From: Sneathiella limimaris
GTDB taxonomy: Bacteria > Pseudomonadota > Alphaproteobacteria > Sneathiellales > Sneathiellaceae
Reading direction: 5' to 3'
Length of the DNA stretch: 64,000 nucleotides
NCBI RefSeq assembly: GCF_012932565.1
Contig: NZ_JABBYJ010000001.1
Location: 1 to 64,000 of the forward strand
Under the pieces are notes generated by a model that did not search any database, had not been told where the DNA came from, and was given only the letters and a program-made list of their open reading frames with translations. The translations under genes were made by a program, and so were the position numbers. Positions 38,523 through 46,607 of this stretch are shown here, one piece after another. Within the stretch, counting starts at the first letter, position 1. Every line of letters begins with the position of its first letter.

Positions 38523-39656
38523 CTAACTCTGCAGCTCCGCCCGGATTGCTGCACTCTGTTCCCCAAGGTCCGGGGCATCCAATTCAGCGCCACCGGTCAG
38601 TGGCAAGGCCGGCAGCTTCAAGGTCCCCATCGCATGCTGCGTGACGGAGCGAAGCAAGCCGCTTTCCATCATCACAGGATCTGCCATGGCCTCTTGCAAG
38701 CTATTGACCTTGTTACAGATCAGGCCCGCAGCTCCCAGCTTTTCCACCCAATAGGCAACCGTTTCCATTTCGATCCGGCCCTGAACCAGCTCCCGAACAG
38801 CGGCATCATTCTCCGCCCGGGCTCCAAAATCTTCAAACCGGGGATCCTCGATCAAATCGGGAACGGCCAAAACCTTTGCCATTTCGATGTAATGATCTTC
38901 GGTGGCCAGTGCAATCATCAATTCACCATCCTTGGCCCAATAGTTCCCGGAGGGCACGTTCAGCTTGGCCGCTGCAACACCGTGCAACTGCTGATCAATC
39001 ATTCTGGCCTTCTGCACTTCCAGCGCGGACAGAACCAGTGAATTGTCCAAAAATTGCGCTTCAGTTGTACGGTTCCGGTTAAAGAGTGCCATGCTCACTG
39101 ACTGAAAGGCATAAAGGCCGGTCAGAATATCGATGATCGGAATATCAAATTTGTGGGCTATGCCATCAACGCCCACATTCCCTGCCATAAACCCGCTATA
39201 GGCTTGGGCAGCGCTATCCGTACATGGGCGTTTTGAATAGGCGCCTTTCTGGCCAAACCCACTAACGGACAGATAAATCAGATCGGATTTGAGGCTTTTC
39301 AGCTTCTCAAACCCAATGCCAATTTTATCAGCCACCCCGGGGCGGGAGCTTTCCAGAAAGATGTCGGCCTCTCCCACCATCTGATACAGCACATCCATAT
39401 CATCCGGTTTTTTCAGATCTAGCATCAGGCCTTCTTTTCCCCGGTTGAAGGCCACAGAATAAACCGATGAGGTTCCGTATTTCCGCCCTACATTCCGGCC
39501 CCAGTCCCCATGAGGCGGATCCACCTTGATTACCCGCGCGCCATACTGGGCCAGCAGCGATGCACAATAGGGTCCCGCAATCCCCTGACTGGTATCCACA
39601 ACCAGTAAGCCCGAAAGCGGGCCATCGACGGCTTTATTCTGTTTGGAAAGTGCCAT
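38523..39656 (-). CDS. CaiB/BaiF family CoA-transferase
   Basis: Class III CoA-transferases move CoA between carboxylic acids through an aspartyl-CoA intermediate. Asp176 in IPIIDILTGLYA is at the expected catalytic place, and the N-terminal LVVDTSQGIAGPYCASLLAQ and VIKVDPPHGD segments are typical. The C-terminal lid domain is present and the 377-residue length is normal. It lies downstream of a strong terminator that ends the badI transcript, so it has a separate promoter. A role in activating the ring acid used by BadH/BadI is an inference from position. Confidence 0.88.
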   Translation of the reverse strand: MALSKQNKAVDGPLSGLLVVDTSQGIAGPYCASLLAQYGARVIKVDPPHGDWGRNVGRKYGTSSVYSVAFNRGKEGLMLDLKKPDDMDVLYQMVGEADIFLESSRPGVADKIGIGFEKLKSLKSDLIYLSVSGFGQKGAYSKRPCTDSAAQAYSGFMAGNVGVDGIAHKFDIPIIDILTGLYAFQSVSMALFNRNRTTEAQFLDNSLVLSALEVQKARMIDQQLHGVAAAKLNVPSGNYWAKDGELMIALATEDHYIEMAKVLAVPDLIEDPRFEDFGARAENDAAVRELVQGRIEMETVAYWVEKLGAAGLICNKVNSLQEAMADPVMMESGLLRSVTQHAMGTLKLPALPLTGGAELDAPDLGEQSAAIRAELQS

Positions 39657-39706
39657 GAGTTTGTCCTTGGTTTTTGTTGTTATCTTTGAGGTTCAGGATC
39701 CGGCGT

Positions 39707-39735
39707 AAAAAAAAACCGGACCTTGACTGGTCCGG
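39707..39735 (-). terminator. Intrinsic terminator after the badI-like gene
   Basis: CCGGACC (39716-39722) and GGTCCGG (39729-39735) form a stem with a six-base loop; on the minus strand it is followed by nine T residues. It closes the aliB-badH-badI transcript and separates it from the CoA-transferase gene. Confidence 0.9.
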
Positions 39736-39780
39736 CTCATCATAACACTGATTATGTTTATTCGGTAAAGCCTGTATCGA

Positions 39781-40563
39781 TCACTTCACATGCTTGCGAA
39801 AATCAGGTTTGCGTTTTTCATTGAACGCCTGAACACCTTCACGGGATTCATCAGTATCGTAATAGAGGCTGAGCGCCTGCATTCCCATAGCCGAAATCGC
39901 CCGAATATTTTCACTGTCCAGGTTAAAGGATTTCTTGGCGATGGAGATAGCGGTTGGGCTTTTGTCCATAATCTCTGCGCACCAGCGCTCCACCTCGGCA
40001 TCCAGCTCCTCATGCGGAACAACTGTGTTTACAAGGCCCATTTTTTCGGCTTCTGCAGCACTGTAGCGACGGCAGAGATACCACATCTCCCGCGCTTTTT
40101 TCTCGCCGACAATCCGCGCCAGATATGCCGTTCCAAATCCAGGATCGACAGATCCCACTTTCGGACCCACCTGACCAAACTGCGCTTTTTCAGATGCGAT
40201 TGTGAAATCACACAGGGTCGCCAGCACATTGCCGCCACCAATGGCAAACCCTTGCACGCGGGCGATCACCGGCTTTGGCACATCGCGGATCAGGCTTTGC
40301 AGCTCATCGATCGGCAGGCCAATGATCCCGCGGCCATCATACTGGCCATCATGGGCAGACTGATCGCCCCCTGTGCAGAAGGCTTTTTCACCCGCACCGG
40401 CCAGAACAATCACCCCGATTTCCTTATTCCAGGCGGCCTTGTTCATGGCATCGATCATTTCCTCAACCGTCTGACCACGAAAGGCGTTGTATTTGTCTTC
40501 CCGGTTAATGGTGATCCAGGCGGCGCCGTTTTTCTCTTCGTATAAAATATCTTCGTATGACAT
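39781..40563 (-). CDS. badI: 2-ketocyclohexanecarboxyl-CoA hydrolase (BadI-like)
   Basis: This crotonase-family enzyme closely follows the BadI pattern as I remember it from Rhodopseudomonas palustris: NAFRGQTVEEMIDA, AFCTGGDQSAHDGQYDGRG, FGQVGPKVGSVDPGFGTAYL and YYDTDESREGVQAF with the same 260-residue length. BadI opens the ring of 2-oxocyclohexanecarboxyl-CoA to pimelyl-CoA. MenB (naphthoate synthase) is the nearest alternative, but no menaquinone genes are present. It is third in the leftward aliB-badH-badI operon. Confidence 0.85.
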   Translation of the reverse strand: MSYEDILYEEKNGAAWITINREDKYNAFRGQTVEEMIDAMNKAAWNKEIGVIVLAGAGEKAFCTGGDQSAHDGQYDGRGIIGLPIDELQSLIRDVPKPVIARVQGFAIGGGNVLATLCDFTIASEKAQFGQVGPKVGSVDPGFGTAYLARIVGEKKAREMWYLCRRYSAAEAEKMGLVNTVVPHEELDAEVERWCAEIMDKSPTAISIAKKSFNLDSENIRAISAMGMQALSLYYDTDESREGVQAFNEKRKPDFRKHVK

Positions 40564-40580
40564 GGGTTTTATCCTTCTTC

Positions 40581-41336
40581 TTATCCGGCCATTGTCAGGC
40601 CACCGGAGACGCTGATGACCTGCCCGGTAATGTAATTAGATTCCTCACTCGCCAAAAAGGCAACAATGCCGCCAAAATCCTCTGGCTGACCCAAGCGTTT
40701 AAACGGGATTGCCCGTTTCAGGCCTTCATAAATCTTCTGGCCCATTTCACCCTCACCAACAAAGTCATTGAGGATCGCTGTATCGCTAGGTCCCGGACAG
40801 ATTACATTCACATTGATATTCTTGCGGGCCAGTTCGCGCGCCAGTGTCTTGGAAAAGGCAACCATGCCCCCCTTACAGGCGGAGTAAACCCCTTCCCCGC
40901 TGGAGCCAACCCGCGCTGCGTCCGAAGCAATGGTGATGATCTTGCCCGTGCCCCGCTCGGACATACCGCTCGCGACCGCATGGGTCATATGCAAGGGACC
41001 CCAAAGATTGATCCCGACGATTTTCTCCCAAAGCGCCTTGTCTGTATCAAGGAAATTACCAACCTTGTCCCAGCCAGCGTTATTCACCAGCACATCTGTC
41101 GGGCCAAAGGTCTCTTCAAATTCCGCGACACCTTTCTTGACCGCATCAAAGTCCGAAATATCGACTGCATAAGCACCAGCGCTTGATAGCTGGTCAGCTG
41201 TTTTCTGGGCCGCATCGCCGTTCAGGTCAAACACACCGACAGTACACCCCGCCTCACTCAGCCGTTTACAAATAGCGGTCCCAAGTCCACCGCCGCCGCC
41301 GGTGACGATCACTTTTTTACCTTCAAGTCCTCTCAT
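40581..41336 (-). CDS. badH: 2-hydroxycyclohexanecarboxyl-CoA dehydrogenase (BadH-like SDR)
   Basis: A classical short-chain dehydrogenase with the NAD motif TGGGGGLG, the NNAG motif and the YSACK active site (catalytic Tyr and Lys). NNAGWDKVGNF and ECPGP-like CPGPSDTAIL segments fit BadH. It would oxidise 2-hydroxycyclohexanecarboxyl-CoA to the 2-oxo compound that BadI cleaves. The neighbours decide the name; the sequence alone would only say SDR. It overlaps the aliB-like gene by 4 bp and lies 17 bp before badI. Confidence 0.8.
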   Translation of the reverse strand: MRGLEGKKVIVTGGGGGLGTAICKRLSEAGCTVGVFDLNGDAAQKTADQLSSAGAYAVDISDFDAVKKGVAEFEETFGPTDVLVNNAGWDKVGNFLDTDKALWEKIVGINLWGPLHMTHAVASGMSERGTGKIITIASDAARVGSSGEGVYSACKGGMVAFSKTLARELARKNINVNVICPGPSDTAILNDFVGEGEMGQKIYEGLKRAIPFKRLGQPEDFGGIVAFLASEESNYITGQVISVSGGLTMAG

Positions 41337-42478
41337 TGGTTTTCTCCCAACTTCTGTCTCGCAATTATCATTTTCATTATCTGGGCTGTGCCATCGCCGA
41401 TCTGCAGACCGAGCACATCCCGAAGCCGCTGTTCAAACGGGTAGTCACGACCATATCCGCCATGTCCATGGGTCAGCAGGCACTGATGGACAATTTCAAA
41501 CGCCAGTTTCGGCGGCCACCATTTGCACATGGCGGCCTCGCTTGTGTGGGGCAGGCCATTATCCTTCAGCCAAAGCGCCTTGTAACAGAGCAGCTTTGCA
41601 GCCTCGAGCTGGGTTTCCGCTTCGGCGAGCGGAAAGACAACCCCCTGATTTTCCGCAATCGGCTTACCGAACGCGACCCGCTCCTGCACATATTTCCAGC
41701 TTTCCTTCAAGGATGCTTCGGCAACCGCCAGACACTGAAGACCGATCAGCGCCCGGCTGAAATCAAAGCCTTCCATCACTTGTGAAAAGGCCCGGTTCTC
41801 ATCGCCAAGGCGGTTTTGCTCGGGCACAAATACCTGATCAAAGAAGATAGATCCCCGCCCGATGCAACGCTGGCCCAGATCATCATACCGTCCCGTTGTG
41901 ATCCCGGCTGAGTTCATCTCCACCAGAAACGCACTCACACCTTTGGCGCGGGCATCCTTTTCACCAGTACGGGCGAAGACAATCATAATGTCCGCCTGAT
42001 CTGACATGGAAATAGAGGCCTTCTCGCCGCTCAGCTCATAACCACCATCGACTTTCTTGGCCTTCAGTTGCAGATTGGCAGCATCTGATCCACCGCCCGG
42101 CTCGGTCAGGGCAACTCCCAGAACGACCTTACCTTCACAGATCTTGGGGGTCCAGATCTTGGCAATTTCCTTGTCCGCGTAGCGGGTGAGGATTTGGGAA
42201 TTCAAAGAGCCCAGCAGCTGCACATAGGCCATATTGAAATCAGCGGCAGCAATCGCCTCCATGATCAGTCCACTTGTCAGGTAGGTGACCCCGCTACCGC
42301 CATATTCCTCTGACTGCTCGGGTGCGATCAGGCCAAGCTGTCCCATCTCCTGACACAAGTCCTTTGAAAATTGACCGCTTTGATCCCGCTCCTGATACCC
42401 AGGCGCCAGTTTTTCAGTCGCAAACTGCCGAGCAGCTGCGACGATATTTTTTTGGTCCTCATCCAGCTGGAACTGCAT
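41333..42478 (-). CDS. aliB: Cyclohexanecarboxyl-CoA dehydrogenase (AliB-like acyl-CoA dehydrogenase)
   Basis: A 381-residue FAD acyl-CoA dehydrogenase: N-terminal helical domain, middle beta domain with GVALTEPGGGSDAANL, and C-terminal helices with GGYGRDYPFEQRLRDV. In most acyl-CoA dehydrogenases the catalytic base is a Glu in EGT; here the segment is IGDGTAQIM with Asp362. To my memory an Asp at this place is described for cyclohexanecarboxyl-CoA dehydrogenases, which supports AliB. It is the first gene of the operon and is divergent from a MarR regulator across a 100-bp spacer with a palindrome. Confidence 0.75.
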   Translation of the reverse strand: MQFQLDEDQKNIVAAARQFATEKLAPGYQERDQSGQFSKDLCQEMGQLGLIAPEQSEEYGGSGVTYLTSGLIMEAIAAADFNMAYVQLLGSLNSQILTRYADKEIAKIWTPKICEGKVVLGVALTEPGGGSDAANLQLKAKKVDGGYELSGEKASISMSDQADIMIVFARTGEKDARAKGVSAFLVEMNSAGITTGRYDDLGQRCIGRGSIFFDQVFVPEQNRLGDENRAFSQVMEGFDFSRALIGLQCLAVAEASLKESWKYVQERVAFGKPIAENQGVVFPLAEAETQLEAAKLLCYKALWLKDNGLPHTSEAAMCKWWPPKLAFEIVHQCLLTHGHGGYGRDYPFEQRLRDVLGLQIGDGTAQIMKMIIARQKLGENQ

Positions 42479-42530
42479 GAATTTTCCTCCAGTATGTTTT
42501 TCTAAAGGATTCCGCAGATTTGAAAGTATG

Positions 42531-42542
42531 TCAATATATTGA
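42531..42542. promoter_or_regulatory. Palindromic operator candidate for the MarR regulator
   Basis: TCAATATATTGA is a perfect 12-bp palindrome in the spacer between aliB and the MarR gene, 53 bp from the aliB start and 37 bp from the marR start. MarR proteins bind AT-rich palindromes of this kind in divergent promoters, and it is well placed to control both genes. Confidence 0.6.
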
Positions 42543-42578
42543 TTGTTTTTTTAAAATTACTCCCTAAAATAGGGACCT

Positions 42579-43034
42579 ATGTTCGATGAATTAAGCAATA
42601 GATTGTTCTTTAGGCTGTATCAGACCGCCAATACGCTGCAAAAAGTTGGGGCGCAGGCACTGGATACGGAACAGATCACCACGCAACAATGGTCAGTCCT
42701 CGGCGCCCTCTCTCGGGAGGTGGCCAGTGATGGGATGAGCGTGACGGAACTGTGCGAATATTTGCGACTGAGCCGACAGAACATCACCGGCGTCCTGAGC
42801 CGGATGGAGGAGCGCGGCCTGATCGATCGAAAACCCTCGCCTGTGGATCAGCGCATTCGGGTTATCTGCATGAGCAAAGAAGGACAGCGCATGTGGGCGA
42901 ACATCACTCCCCTGATCAACAGCTTCTATGAAGAAGCCTTGGAAGGCTTCTCGACAGAAGACCGGATTTCCTTCGCCCATTATCTTCACAAACTAGGTGA
43001 AAAGCTTCACCAGATGGATCAACGGCGAAAGTAA
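42579..43034 (+). CDS. MarR family transcriptional regulator (possible BadR)
   Basis: A 151-residue winged-helix MarR protein: helical dimer parts at both ends, recognition helix LSRQNITGVLSRMEERGLI and wing DRKPSPVDQRIRVICMSKEG. It is divergent from the aliB-badH-badI operon, and in R. palustris the equivalent genes are controlled by the MarR protein BadR. A CoA-thioester or free ring acid would be the natural inducer, which is inference. It is convergent with the second MarR gene. Confidence 0.87.
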   Translation: MFDELSNRLFFRLYQTANTLQKVGAQALDTEQITTQQWSVLGALSREVASDGMSVTELCEYLRLSRQNITGVLSRMEERGLIDRKPSPVDQRIRVICMSKEGQRMWANITPLINSFYEEALEGFSTEDRISFAHYLHKLGEKLHQMDQRRK

Positions 43035-43037
43035 GGT

Positions 43038-43529
43038 CTAGCTTTTTTCTTTTTCCAGAAGGATATCTGTCGCGTTTTTGAGGGCGTAAGGATCCCCTTC
43101 CAGCGCTTCCAGGAGATTTTGCCGTATGGTCAGCATAGTATCCATGAAGGCTTGGGCGTCTTCCTCGGACATATCCTGAAAAGTCATCTCATTTACCTGA
43201 CGACCACATTCGGTCATGATGCGGCCAATGGGTTTGGCCTCTTCTTTCAGGACCACCCGTTTGACCCGGCGGTCTTCTTTATCCACGTGACGTTCGACGA
43301 ATCCTCTTTCCTCTAAACGGCCGATCAGACCACCAACTGTCACCGTTCCCACATCCATCCGCCTTGCGATTTCAGTCTGCGGCAGGTTGTCTTCAACAAA
43401 CAGTTGGGCAAGGACCCAGGCTTGAGACGTGGTCAGACCATGCGGTGCCAATAGTCGATCAAACAGTCGCACTCGAAACCGCGCAATATCGGCAATTATA
43501 AAGCCTGCTCGGTGATCCTTGTAATCCAT
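43038..43529 (-). CDS. MarR family transcriptional regulator
   Basis: A second MarR protein, 163 residues, with HTH segment LPQTEIARRMDVGTVTVGGLIGRLEERGFV and wing DKEDRRVKRVVL. It shares little with its neighbour beyond the fold, so the pair is not a recent duplication. It is divergent from the HMG-CoA-synthase-like/thiolase pair and so may regulate them. The stop lies 3 bp from the stop of the other MarR gene, so the two end to end. Confidence 0.87.
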   Translation of the reverse strand: MDYKDHRAGFIIADIARFRVRLFDRLLAPHGLTTSQAWVLAQLFVEDNLPQTEIARRMDVGTVTVGGLIGRLEERGFVERHVDKEDRRVKRVVLKEEAKPIGRIMTECGRQVNEMTFQDMSEEDAQAFMDTMLTIRQNLLEALEGDPYALKNATDILLEKEKS

Positions 43530-43827
43530 ACCCGTTATCCTTTCTCAAGCCACCGCAACTATAATGCTTGCGCTGGCAATCGCAAGTTTCGTGAAAAAGT
43601 TATATACGACACCCATCTCTCTAGATAATTAGCTTGCGTATTAATAGAGGGATAGATACTTTATGAGCGAGTTGTGGATCAATGGATAAAGCGAACAAGC
43701 AAGAAAAATTGTTTATCCATCAGGTCCTGCCCGCTTCCTGTTCGTTTGCTTGGCTGAACCGTTCTTCCAGTTCGTCCGGCAAGGCAGGGACACACAATAA
43801 CCAAAGAACCCGATAGAGGAGACAATT
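43530..43827. promoter_or_regulatory. Divergent spacer between MarR gene and thiolase unit
   Basis: A 298-bp spacer. The strong ribosome binding site AGAGGAGA (43815-43822) sets the GTG start at 43828. Related AAGCAAG/GCTTGC words appear at about 43573, 43632, 43700 and 43750 and could be regulator sites, but no perfect palindrome stands out. Confidence 0.35.
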
Positions 43828-45294
43828 GTGGAAGTCGGAATTCTAGCTTATGGCGGATACATTCCCAAAAGCAGACTGCAAAGAGAAGATATCTTCAAGG
43901 CACATGCCTGGTTCAATCCTGGATTGAAAGGCCTGGCTCGCGGAGAACGCTCTATGGCCAACTGGGATGAGGATAGTGTTACTATGGCTGTTGAAGCCGC
44001 CAGGGACTGCCTCGGTGAAGATGATCGCACCAATATCAGCGCGGTCTATATGGCCTCAACCACCTTTCCGTTCATGGATCGGCAAAATGCCGGCATCGTT
44101 GCTGATGCCCTGAACCTGCCAAGCAGCCTTCAAACCCTTGACTTTGCCTCCTCCATGCGGGCAGGGACAGCTGCTCTGAATTTGGCGCTGCAGGCCGCAG
44201 GTGCGGCAAGTGGGCCAATCCTGGTAACCGGTGCAGAGCGCCGCAACACCAAAGCCGGTAGCGCGCTCGAGCTCACAACTGGTGACGGCGCAGCTTCTTT
44301 CCTTGTCGGCTCAGGCAACGTCATCGCCAAACTTCTCGGCAGCCATACAGAGTCCGTCGATTTCGTGGATCACTTCCGCGGCGAAGAAGCGCAGTATGAC
44401 TATACCTGGGAAGAACGGTGGATCCGTGATGAGGGCTACATGAAGATCGTGCCAAAAGCGATCGAAGGTGCCCTTGAAAAAGCGGGTGTGAAGGCAGAAG
44501 ACATTTCCGCTTTCTGTTTTCCGGTTGCCGCGCGAAACGTCGCCGCAGGCCTTGCCAAAAAAGTAGGGATTTCAGAAGGCGCTGTTGCCGATAATCTGCA
44601 AGCCAATTGCGGCGAAGCAGGAACGGCTCATGCTCTGATCATGTTGGCCCATGCCCTTGAAACGGCAGCACCCGGAGACAAAATCCTGGTCGCCAGTTTC
44701 GGTCAGGGGTGCGATGCGCTTATTCTGGAAGCGACCGATGCGATCACCTCCCTCCCCAAACGGGCTGGCGTTGGTGGTTCCTTGGCTGCAGGCCGGAAAA
44801 CCTGCAATTATCACCGTTTCCTTGCCTTCCATCAGGGTCTGGATATGGATCTTGGCATCCGGGCCGAAGTGGATAAAAACACAGGTCTCACGACCCATTA
44901 CCGTAATCGCTACATGGCGCAGCGCATGGTGGGCGGCGAATGTAGCAAATGCGGAACGGTCCAGTTCCCGAAAAGCAATATGTGCGTCAATGAAAACTGC
45001 GGCGCCATCGGCACTCAGGAAGACCACCCGTTTGCGGAAAAAACGGCAACCCTTAACTCCTACACCGCTGACCGTCTCACCTTCTCTCCCGATCCACCAG
45101 CTTATTATGGTATGATTCAGTTTGAAGGCGGCGGCCGTCTGATGAGCGATTTCACCGACATATTCCCGGATGATGATCTTCATGTGGGAATGGAACTCAA
45201 AATGGTCTTCCGCGTGAAAGACTTTGATCATAAACGCGGTTTCCGCCGCTATTTTTGGAAAGCCGTCCCCGTGGACGCAACCGGAGGAGAATAA
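43828..45294 (+). CDS. HMG-CoA-synthase-like protein fused to a DUF35 OB-fold/zinc ribbon
   Basis: Residues 1 to about 340 have the HMG-CoA synthase/thiolase fold (DEDSVTMAVEAA, SMRAGTAAL, GDGAASFLVG). The rest is a DUF35 zinc ribbon (CSKC then C-x4-C near 380-395) and OB fold. By alignment from memory the HMGS catalytic residues are gone: Glu becomes Thr78, Cys becomes Met110, and no His is present in the FCFPVAARNV segment. In archaea thiolase, DUF35 and HMGS form one complex; here DUF35 is fused and the thiolase follows after 3 bp. A scaffold role for the thiolase is my inference. GTG start is set by AGAGGAGA. Confidence 0.75.
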   Translation: MEVGILAYGGYIPKSRLQREDIFKAHAWFNPGLKGLARGERSMANWDEDSVTMAVEAARDCLGEDDRTNISAVYMASTTFPFMDRQNAGIVADALNLPSSLQTLDFASSMRAGTAALNLALQAAGAASGPILVTGAERRNTKAGSALELTTGDGAASFLVGSGNVIAKLLGSHTESVDFVDHFRGEEAQYDYTWEERWIRDEGYMKIVPKAIEGALEKAGVKAEDISAFCFPVAARNVAAGLAKKVGISEGAVADNLQANCGEAGTAHALIMLAHALETAAPGDKILVASFGQGCDALILEATDAITSLPKRAGVGGSLAAGRKTCNYHRFLAFHQGLDMDLGIRAEVDKNTGLTTHYRNRYMAQRMVGGECSKCGTVQFPKSNMCVNENCGAIGTQEDHPFAEKTATLNSYTADRLTFSPDPPAYYGMIQFEGGGRLMSDFTDIFPDDDLHVGMELKMVFRVKDFDHKRGFRRYFWKAVPVDATGGE

Positions 45295-45297
45295 GTC

Positions 45298-46503
45298 ATG
45301 GCTTCAGGTATCAAGGATAAAGTCGCGATTTTGGGAATGGGATGTTCCAAATTCGGCGAGCGTTGGAACGATGATGCGGAAGATCTGATCATTGAGGCCT
45401 TTGTTGAGGCGATCGAGGATGCAGGCATTGACAAAAGCCAGATCGATGCGGCCTGGTTTGGCACCGCCATTGAAGAACAGCATGTGGGTAAATCCGCTGT
45501 GCCGCTCTCCATGGCCCTTCGCCTTCCCAACATTCCGGTAACTCGTGTTGAAAACTACTGCGCAAGTGGCTCAGAAGCCCTTCGGGGTGCGGTTTATGCC
45601 GTTGCCTCAGGTGCTGCTGATATTGCCATGGCAGTTGGCGTTGAAAAACTGAAAGACACTGGGTATGGCGGCCTGCCCCAGCGCAGCCGCGGATCGGTAA
45701 ATGATCTGTTCTGGGCCAATGCCTCTGCCCCTGGCTCTTTCGCTCAGCTGGCATCCGCTTATGCAGCCAAGCATAAAGTCAGTGACAAGGACCTGAAACG
45801 GGCGATGGCTCATGTTTCTGTGAAAAGTCACGATAACGGATCCAAAAACCCGAAAGCCCATCTTCGCAACAAAATTGATGAAGACAAGGTGATGAACGCG
45901 CCAATGATCGCTGAACCGCTAGGTCTGTTCGACTGTTGCGGTGTGAGTGACGGGGCCGCGGTTGCCATCGTCGCTTCCCCAGAGATAGCCAAATCCCTTG
46001 GCAAAAAAGATCTGGTGACCTTCAAGGCTATGCAGCTTGCGGCTTCAAACGGTCGGGAAGCCCAGCATAACTCCTGGGATGGCAGTCACTTTGTGACAAC
46101 ACGGGCGGCTGCAAAACGCGCCTATCAGGAAGCTGGTATCACCAGCCCACGAGACCAGATCAGCATGTTTGAAGTGCATGACTGCTTTTCCATCACTGAA
46201 CTCGTGACTATGGAAGATCTGTTCATTTCGGAAGAAGGCCGTGCGGTAAATGATATCATGGATGGCTTTTATGATGCAGACGGCAAGATCCCCTGCCAGA
46301 TCGATGGGGGCCTGAAATGTTTTGGCCATCCGATCGGTGCGTCAGGTATCCGGATGCTTTATGAGATGTATCTGCAAATGTATGGCCGCGCTGGTGAACG
46401 TCAGCGCAAAGAAGATCCGGTCTTTGGCATGACCCATAATCTGGGCGGCTTTCCGCACCAGAATATCTGCTCATTGACCATCGTCGGAAAAGAAGGAGCG
46501 TAA
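45298..46503 (+). CDS. Thiolase (SCP2/acetyl-CoA acetyltransferase type)
   Basis: A 401-residue thiolase with the acylated Cys88 in VENYCASGSEAL, the EVHDCFSITEL segment and the GHPIGASG motif with its catalytic His. The usual CGGG end motif reads GGFPHQNIC, typical of the SCP2-thiolase branch that pairs with DUF35 proteins. It starts 3 bp after the fused HMGS/DUF35 gene, so the two should form one complex. In the local context, cleavage of 3-oxoacyl-CoA from ring-acid breakdown is a fair guess. Confidence 0.87.
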   Translation: MASGIKDKVAILGMGCSKFGERWNDDAEDLIIEAFVEAIEDAGIDKSQIDAAWFGTAIEEQHVGKSAVPLSMALRLPNIPVTRVENYCASGSEALRGAVYAVASGAADIAMAVGVEKLKDTGYGGLPQRSRGSVNDLFWANASAPGSFAQLASAYAAKHKVSDKDLKRAMAHVSVKSHDNGSKNPKAHLRNKIDEDKVMNAPMIAEPLGLFDCCGVSDGAAVAIVASPEIAKSLGKKDLVTFKAMQLAASNGREAQHNSWDGSHFVTTRAAAKRAYQEAGITSPRDQISMFEVHDCFSITELVTMEDLFISEEGRAVNDIMDGFYDADGKIPCQIDGGLKCFGHPIGASGIRMLYEMYLQMYGRAGERQRKEDPVFGMTHNLGGFPHQNICSLTIVGKEGA

Positions 46504-46557
46504 TCGCTCCTTCACCCCCTGCCCAGCCCATGGCTGGCAGTTCATTTTCCAAATAAA

Positions 46558-46587
46558 AAAGGCAGGTCTCGCGACCTGCCTTTCTTT
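46558..46587 (+). terminator. Bidirectional terminator between thiolase and porin genes
   Basis: An 11-bp stem (AAAGGCAGGTC at 46558-46568, GACCTGCCTTT at 46573-46583) with a TCGC loop is flanked by A on the left and T on the right, so it can end both convergent transcripts. Confidence 0.88.
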
Positions 46588-46607
46588 GTTTCTATACCAG
46601 ATCGGCA

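Noticed and set aside
39781-40563. MenB (naphthoyl-CoA synthase) as the identity of the crotonase
   Set aside because: No other menaquinone genes are close, and the BadH/AliB neighbours and BadI-specific segments fit better.
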